The translations under genes were made by a program, and so were the position numbers. A DNA stretch of 16,387 bases, taken from positions 1-16,387 of the forward strand of contig DUZD01000031.1 in the NCBI GenBank assembly GCA_013349695.1, given 5' to 3'. The stretch comes from Rhodospirillaceae bacterium (GTDB taxonomy: Bacteria; Pseudomonadota; Alphaproteobacteria; Rhodospirillales; 2-02-FULL-58-16). The first letter of the stretch is position 1; each line of letters begins with the position of its first letter. A model generated the notes under the pieces. It had not been told where the DNA came from. It ran no database searches and saw only the letters and a program-made list of their open reading frames with translations. Below are positions 14,480 through 16,387 of the stretch, piece after piece.

Positions 14480-15040
14480 TTAAGAATCCTCAAACCTAGA
14501 AGGCACTGTAGCCGCTTCAGCCGCTCTTACCTCGGCGAGTTTTTGAAGTTCATTCTTGTAACCCTTGCGAATAAAGTCAGCGGCGGAGCGGCCCAAGATT
14601 TCCGCCTTTTTAATTGGGCCTAGACCCGGATCATCAGGCGGCGAGCCGCCTTTTTTTTCCAAAGACTTGAATAGATCACGATGTTTAAGCCTTCGCTCCG
14701 CAAGGTCTATCGTTGTATCCGGCTGGTGGCCCAAAAAGATTTCGTCGGCAGCGGCTCTCATGGCTGTATGAGCCTCCAAGTCTTCCCATACCGATTTCTG
14801 GGTGTACCCTTCAATTATCTTCTTGGCGTCGAGGAGACTCCTCACAAATCTGCCCGCCGTCGAGTCTCCAAATACAAGCGCCATATAATCTTCTGATGTG
14901 AAGGACTGCTCAAGGCGAGAGACCATTTCAGCGTTCATGGATACGCCACGCTTGGCCGCCGCCTGCTCAATTTTCCTTCGCACAGGCTCCTTCATTCGGA
15001 TTTTGATATCTACCGTATCAGACGACTTGCGCTTGGCCAT
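14480..15040 (-). CDS. Arc-family ribbon-helix-helix DNA-binding protein
   Basis: Probable transcriptional regulator of the element. Residues about 9-47 (VDIKIRMKEPVRRKIEQAA then RGVSMNAEMVSRLEQSF) match the Arc-type ribbon-helix-helix fold: a short beta strand followed by two helices. The remaining 140 residues are not recognised and are rich in charged residues, unlike the short phage P22 Arc (about 53 residues). I chose ATG at 15040; TTG at 15049 would add three residues, and neither has a strong ribosome site. It is followed after one base by the recombinase gene. Codons 128-130 contain a run of eight A residues followed at once by a GC hairpin. Likely targets are the promoters in the adjacent 169-bp spacer (inference). 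Confidence 0.75.
   Translation of the reverse strand: MAKRKSSDTVDIKIRMKEPVRRKIEQAAAKRGVSMNAEMVSRLEQSFTSEDYMALVFGDSTAGRFVRSLLDAKKIIEGYTQKSVWEDLEAHTAMRAAADEIFLGHQPDTTIDLAERRLKHRDLFKSLEKKGGSPPDDPGLGPIKKAEILGRSAADFIRKGYKNELQKLAEVRAAEAATVPSRFEDS
14637..14658 (+). terminator. Intrinsic-terminator-like hairpin with T8, antisense within the Arc-like gene
   Basis: GGCGG, loop CGAG, CCGCC (or six pairs with a GA loop) followed by eight T residues at 14651-14658. On the + strand this has the form of a Rho-independent terminator and would stop antisense transcription coming from the left. On the coding (minus) strand the T-run becomes A8 just before the hairpin. Confidence 0.4.
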
Positions 15041-15078
15041 TGCAGTCAAACCCCGTTGGTTCGTTTCGATCTCATAGA

Positions 15079-15108
15079 ACGATAAGGCAATTCATAGAAA
15101 CTTGTCAA
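15079..15108 (-). promoter_or_regulatory. Candidate leftward promoter for the Arc-like and recombinase genes
   Basis: On the minus strand: perfect TTGACA (complement of 15103-15108), an 18-base spacer, and TATCGT (complement of 15079-15084). It would start transcription about 30-35 bases before the ATG at 15040. The -10 box overlaps ATAAGGC (15082-15088), an inverted copy of the GCCTTAT found in the tandem repeats on the other side. Confidence 0.5.
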
Positions 15109-15136
15109 CCAAAATAACCCCATTTTTGGGGTTGAC
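15104..15136. repeat. Nested inverted repeat between back-to-back promoters
   Basis: GTCAACC (15104-15110) is inverted as GGTTGAC (15130-15136), and inside lies AACCCCA (15116-15122), TTTT, TGGGGTT (15127-15133). The outer arms contain the -35 boxes of both divergent promoters; the inner hairpin has seven pairs. A dimeric regulator bound here would touch both -35 regions. Confidence 0.6.
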
Positions 15137-15159
15137 TACATATACGGGGCTATTGTAAT
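15132..15159 (+). promoter_or_regulatory. Candidate rightward promoter for the excisionase-like gene
   Basis: TTGACT at 15132-15137, a 16-base spacer, and TGTAAT at 15154-15159. The RNA would start near 15166, inside the tandem 15-bp repeats, about 44 bases before the ATG at 15210. Confidence 0.45.
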
Positions 15160-15161
15160 CC

Positions 15162-15191
15162 ATGTAATACCTTATTATGTAATGCCTTATT
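15162..15191 (+). repeat. Tandem 15-bp repeat upstream of the excisionase-like gene
   Basis: ATGTAATACCTTATT (15162-15176) is followed directly by ATGTAATGCCTTATT (15177-15191), 14 of 15 bases the same, and then by a partial third unit, TTGTAA. The repeats lie at the predicted transcription start and so look like operator half-sites or recombination accessory sites. Confidence 0.65.
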
Positions 15192-15209
15192 TTGTAAGGG
15201 AGAAAAACA

Positions 15210-15419
15210 ATGATGCCAGATATCACTATCGAGAGGCCCTGTATCCGCGTGCTTCCCGATGGTCGGATGGACCGGGAGAACGCAGTAAAGTACTTAGGCG
15301 TAAAGCCTAAAACTCTCGCTACCTGGTCCTGCCAAGGTAAAGGTCCCCGAGTGGTTCGTGTCGGGGGCAGAATTTTCCATTTCCGGGAAGACCTGGACGC
15401 ATTCATCCAGGGGGGCTGA
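15210..15419 (+). CDS. AlpA/excisionase-like small helix-turn-helix protein
   Basis: 69 residues, the size of MerR-like excisionases and AlpA activators. The segment NAVKYLGVKPKTLATWSCQGKGP (about residues 24-46) gives a winged-helix DNA-binding motif, followed by VVRVGGRIFHFREDLDAFIQ, the usual wing and final helix of this family. A strong ribosome site (AAGGGAG at 15196-15202) precedes ATG at 15210; a second ATG follows at 15213. Probable role: directionality factor for the recombinase or activator of element genes; sequence alone cannot choose between these. It is divergent from the Arc-like gene. Confidence 0.8.
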   Translation: MMPDITIERPCIRVLPDGRMDRENAVKYLGVKPKTLATWSCQGKGPRVVRVGGRIFHFREDLDAFIQGG

Positions 15420-15564
15420 TCATGCTGGACAAACGAAAACCGCCGGGTGATGGCCTGTGCGGAAAGCGACCTTCAGGCATGGGCCGACGCCGGCACCTTT
15501 ACCAACACCAGCGAATGTTCGAAAGGAACGTCAAAAGACAGATCAAAATGATTCGCCTTCCACG

Positions 15565-16122
15565 ATGGCAGCACCCAACCCCTTCGACCCCGACAGCCTC
15601 CGGATCACCGGGGATGTCAACACCATCGGGGCGAAGAAAATCCTTTTGCGCATCCCGGTGCGCAAGCCGAACAGGCAGGAGTTTTTCCGGGTTAACACCG
15701 ATCCAGATTACCGACTCCTGTGCGCCATCCTCGAACTGAAAGACGAGCGCGAGTTCTATGTCGTTACGCCGGAGGTTCTCCATATCCTGGCCGAGGACGC
15801 ACGCCATGTCGAATTGCTGCTTTGCCAAAACCGGCAGGGCGTAGTGTTCTTTTGGCCGCTCGCCGTGCCCGACCAGGATGGCCGCAGGAATTCCTGGCAC
15901 GAGAGTTCCAGGGAGGCCGCTAAGCTCGCTGAAGCAAACTGGATTCGCATGGTCGCCAATATGTCCGAGGGCGGATATTCGGTTTACCAGGCGAAGGGCA
16001 ATATCCCCGAACCACAGTGGCCGGCCAAAACCTTACAGGAGTTGCTCGAATTGGCCTTCAAGGAGGGCAAGCGCATCGACTCCAGGGATCATCCCGTGGT
16101 GCAACAACTGTACGGGGAATAA
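15565..16122 (+). CDS. Conserved protein of unknown function carried by integrative elements
   Basis: 185 residues from ATG at 15565; the frame stays open back to a GTG at 15457, which would add 36 residues, and no start has a clear ribosome site. It starts PNPFDPDSLRIT, then KKILLRIPVRKPNRQEFFRVN, ELKDEREFYVVTPEV, NRQGVVFFWPLAVPDQDGR, NSWHESSREAAKLAEANWIRM and, near the end, RIDSRDHPVVQQLYG. From memory this pattern recurs in proteins next to polymerase-like genes in proteobacterial integrative elements, but no function is known to me. There is no signal peptide or membrane helix. The next gene starts four bases after its stop, so both are probably cotranscribed and may act together. Confidence 0.7.
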   Translation: MAAPNPFDPDSLRITGDVNTIGAKKILLRIPVRKPNRQEFFRVNTDPDYRLLCAILELKDEREFYVVTPEVLHILAEDARHVELLLCQNRQGVVFFWPLAVPDQDGRRNSWHESSREAAKLAEANWIRMVANMSEGGYSVYQAKGNIPEPQWPAKTLQELLELAFKEGKRIDSRDHPVVQQLYGE

Positions 16123-16126
16123 GGCC

Positions 16127-16387
16127 GTGGTCCCACTCAATCCCCAGAACGGTGGCGTTTCGCCGGGCGTGCTGGACTGCCTCCCGTTCTCCGAGATTTG
16201 GTGCGGCGACTTCGAGTTCTTCGGGGCCGACGGTGACAACCCTACCCCCGTCTGCATGGTGGCCCGGGAGGCGCGGAGCAGTCAGACTATTCGGCTATGG
16301 CAGGAGGAACTTTCCGGGCTGTCGAAGCCTCCCTTCGACACCGGCCCGGATGTCCTGTTCGTGGCGTACTACGCCAGCGCCGAAATC
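16127..16387 (+). CDS. DNA polymerase I-like protein, N-terminal exonuclease part (cut by window end)
   Basis: The frame is open from GTG at 16127 to the window end (87 codons). The GTG follows GGGGA by about eight bases and lies four bases after the preceding stop. The segment FSEIWCGDFEFFGADGDNP contains DFE (D28, E30), which fits the exo I motif of DEDD 3'-5' exonucleases, and PDVLFVAYYASAEI at the edge fits the exo II region, with E where many relatives have D. I recall this combination from proteins annotated as family-A DNA polymerases in integrative elements, but the polymerase domain itself would lie outside the window. It could also be a stand-alone exonuclease. Confidence 0.6.
   Translation, partial: MVPLNPQNGGVSPGVLDCLPFSEIWCGDFEFFGADGDNPTPVCMVAREARSSQTIRLWQEELSGLSKPPFDTGPDVLFVAYYASAEI

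Noticed and set aside
15422..15739. 105-codon + strand frame starting at ATG 15422
   Set aside because: It runs out of frame through the better-supported gene at 15565-16122 and has biased, motif-free composition. A short peptide from this ATG cannot be excluded.

Overview
The window is high-GC DNA from a proteobacterium, most likely an alphaproteobacterium of the Rhodospirillales type. I infer this from the gene set (early-cobalt B12 enzymes under mixed Cob/Cbi names, a CbiG-CobJ fusion, CbtAB and BluB), from the base composition and from -10 boxes of the TATAGT kind. No rRNA or complete tRNA is present to fix the taxonomy.

Positions 1-13199 hold a dense cobalamin (vitamin B12) cluster. In order: the 3' part of cobQ (+); cbiB (-), convergent with cobQ and overlapping its end; a tightly coupled operon cbiX-cbiC-cobL-cobI-cbiG/cobJ-cobM (+, 2025-8165) in which every junction overlaps; cbiJ and cbiD (-, 8122-9952), whose distal end overlaps the end of cobM; then bluB (+), cbtB-cbtA (+) and cobB/cbiA (-). 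Together these supply the corrin-ring steps from sirohydrochlorin to cobyrinic acid a,c-diamide, then cobyric acid and its amino-propanol attachment, plus cobalt uptake and the lower ligand. CbiX, CbiD and CbiG, with no CobG, CobF or CobNST in the window, point to the early-cobalt ('anaerobic') route. The lower ligand, however, is made by the oxygen-dependent enzyme BluB. CobA/CysG, CobO, CobP/U, CobS/V, CobT and CobC/D are not in the window.

Positions 13200-16387 are different: lower GC, AT-rich spacers, and the left end of an integrative element placed directly against the start of cobB. It encodes a tyrosine recombinase with all catalytic residues (-), an Arc-like ribbon-helix-helix regulator (-), an AlpA/excisionase-like helix-turn-helix protein (+), a conserved protein of unknown function (+), and the start of a protein with an exonuclease motif like the proofreading domain of family-A DNA polymerases (+, cut by the window edge). 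The 169-bp spacer between the Arc-like and excisionase-like genes carries back-to-back promoters with their -35 boxes in an inverted repeat, plus tandem 15-bp repeats, and looks like a genetic switch. At the cobB/element junction, 31 bases match the 3' end of a tRNA (T-arm to CCA) and may mark the attachment site.

The least explained parts are the junction, the switch region and the polymerase-like gene pair at the right edge. I found no cobalamin riboswitch by eye anywhere in the window.
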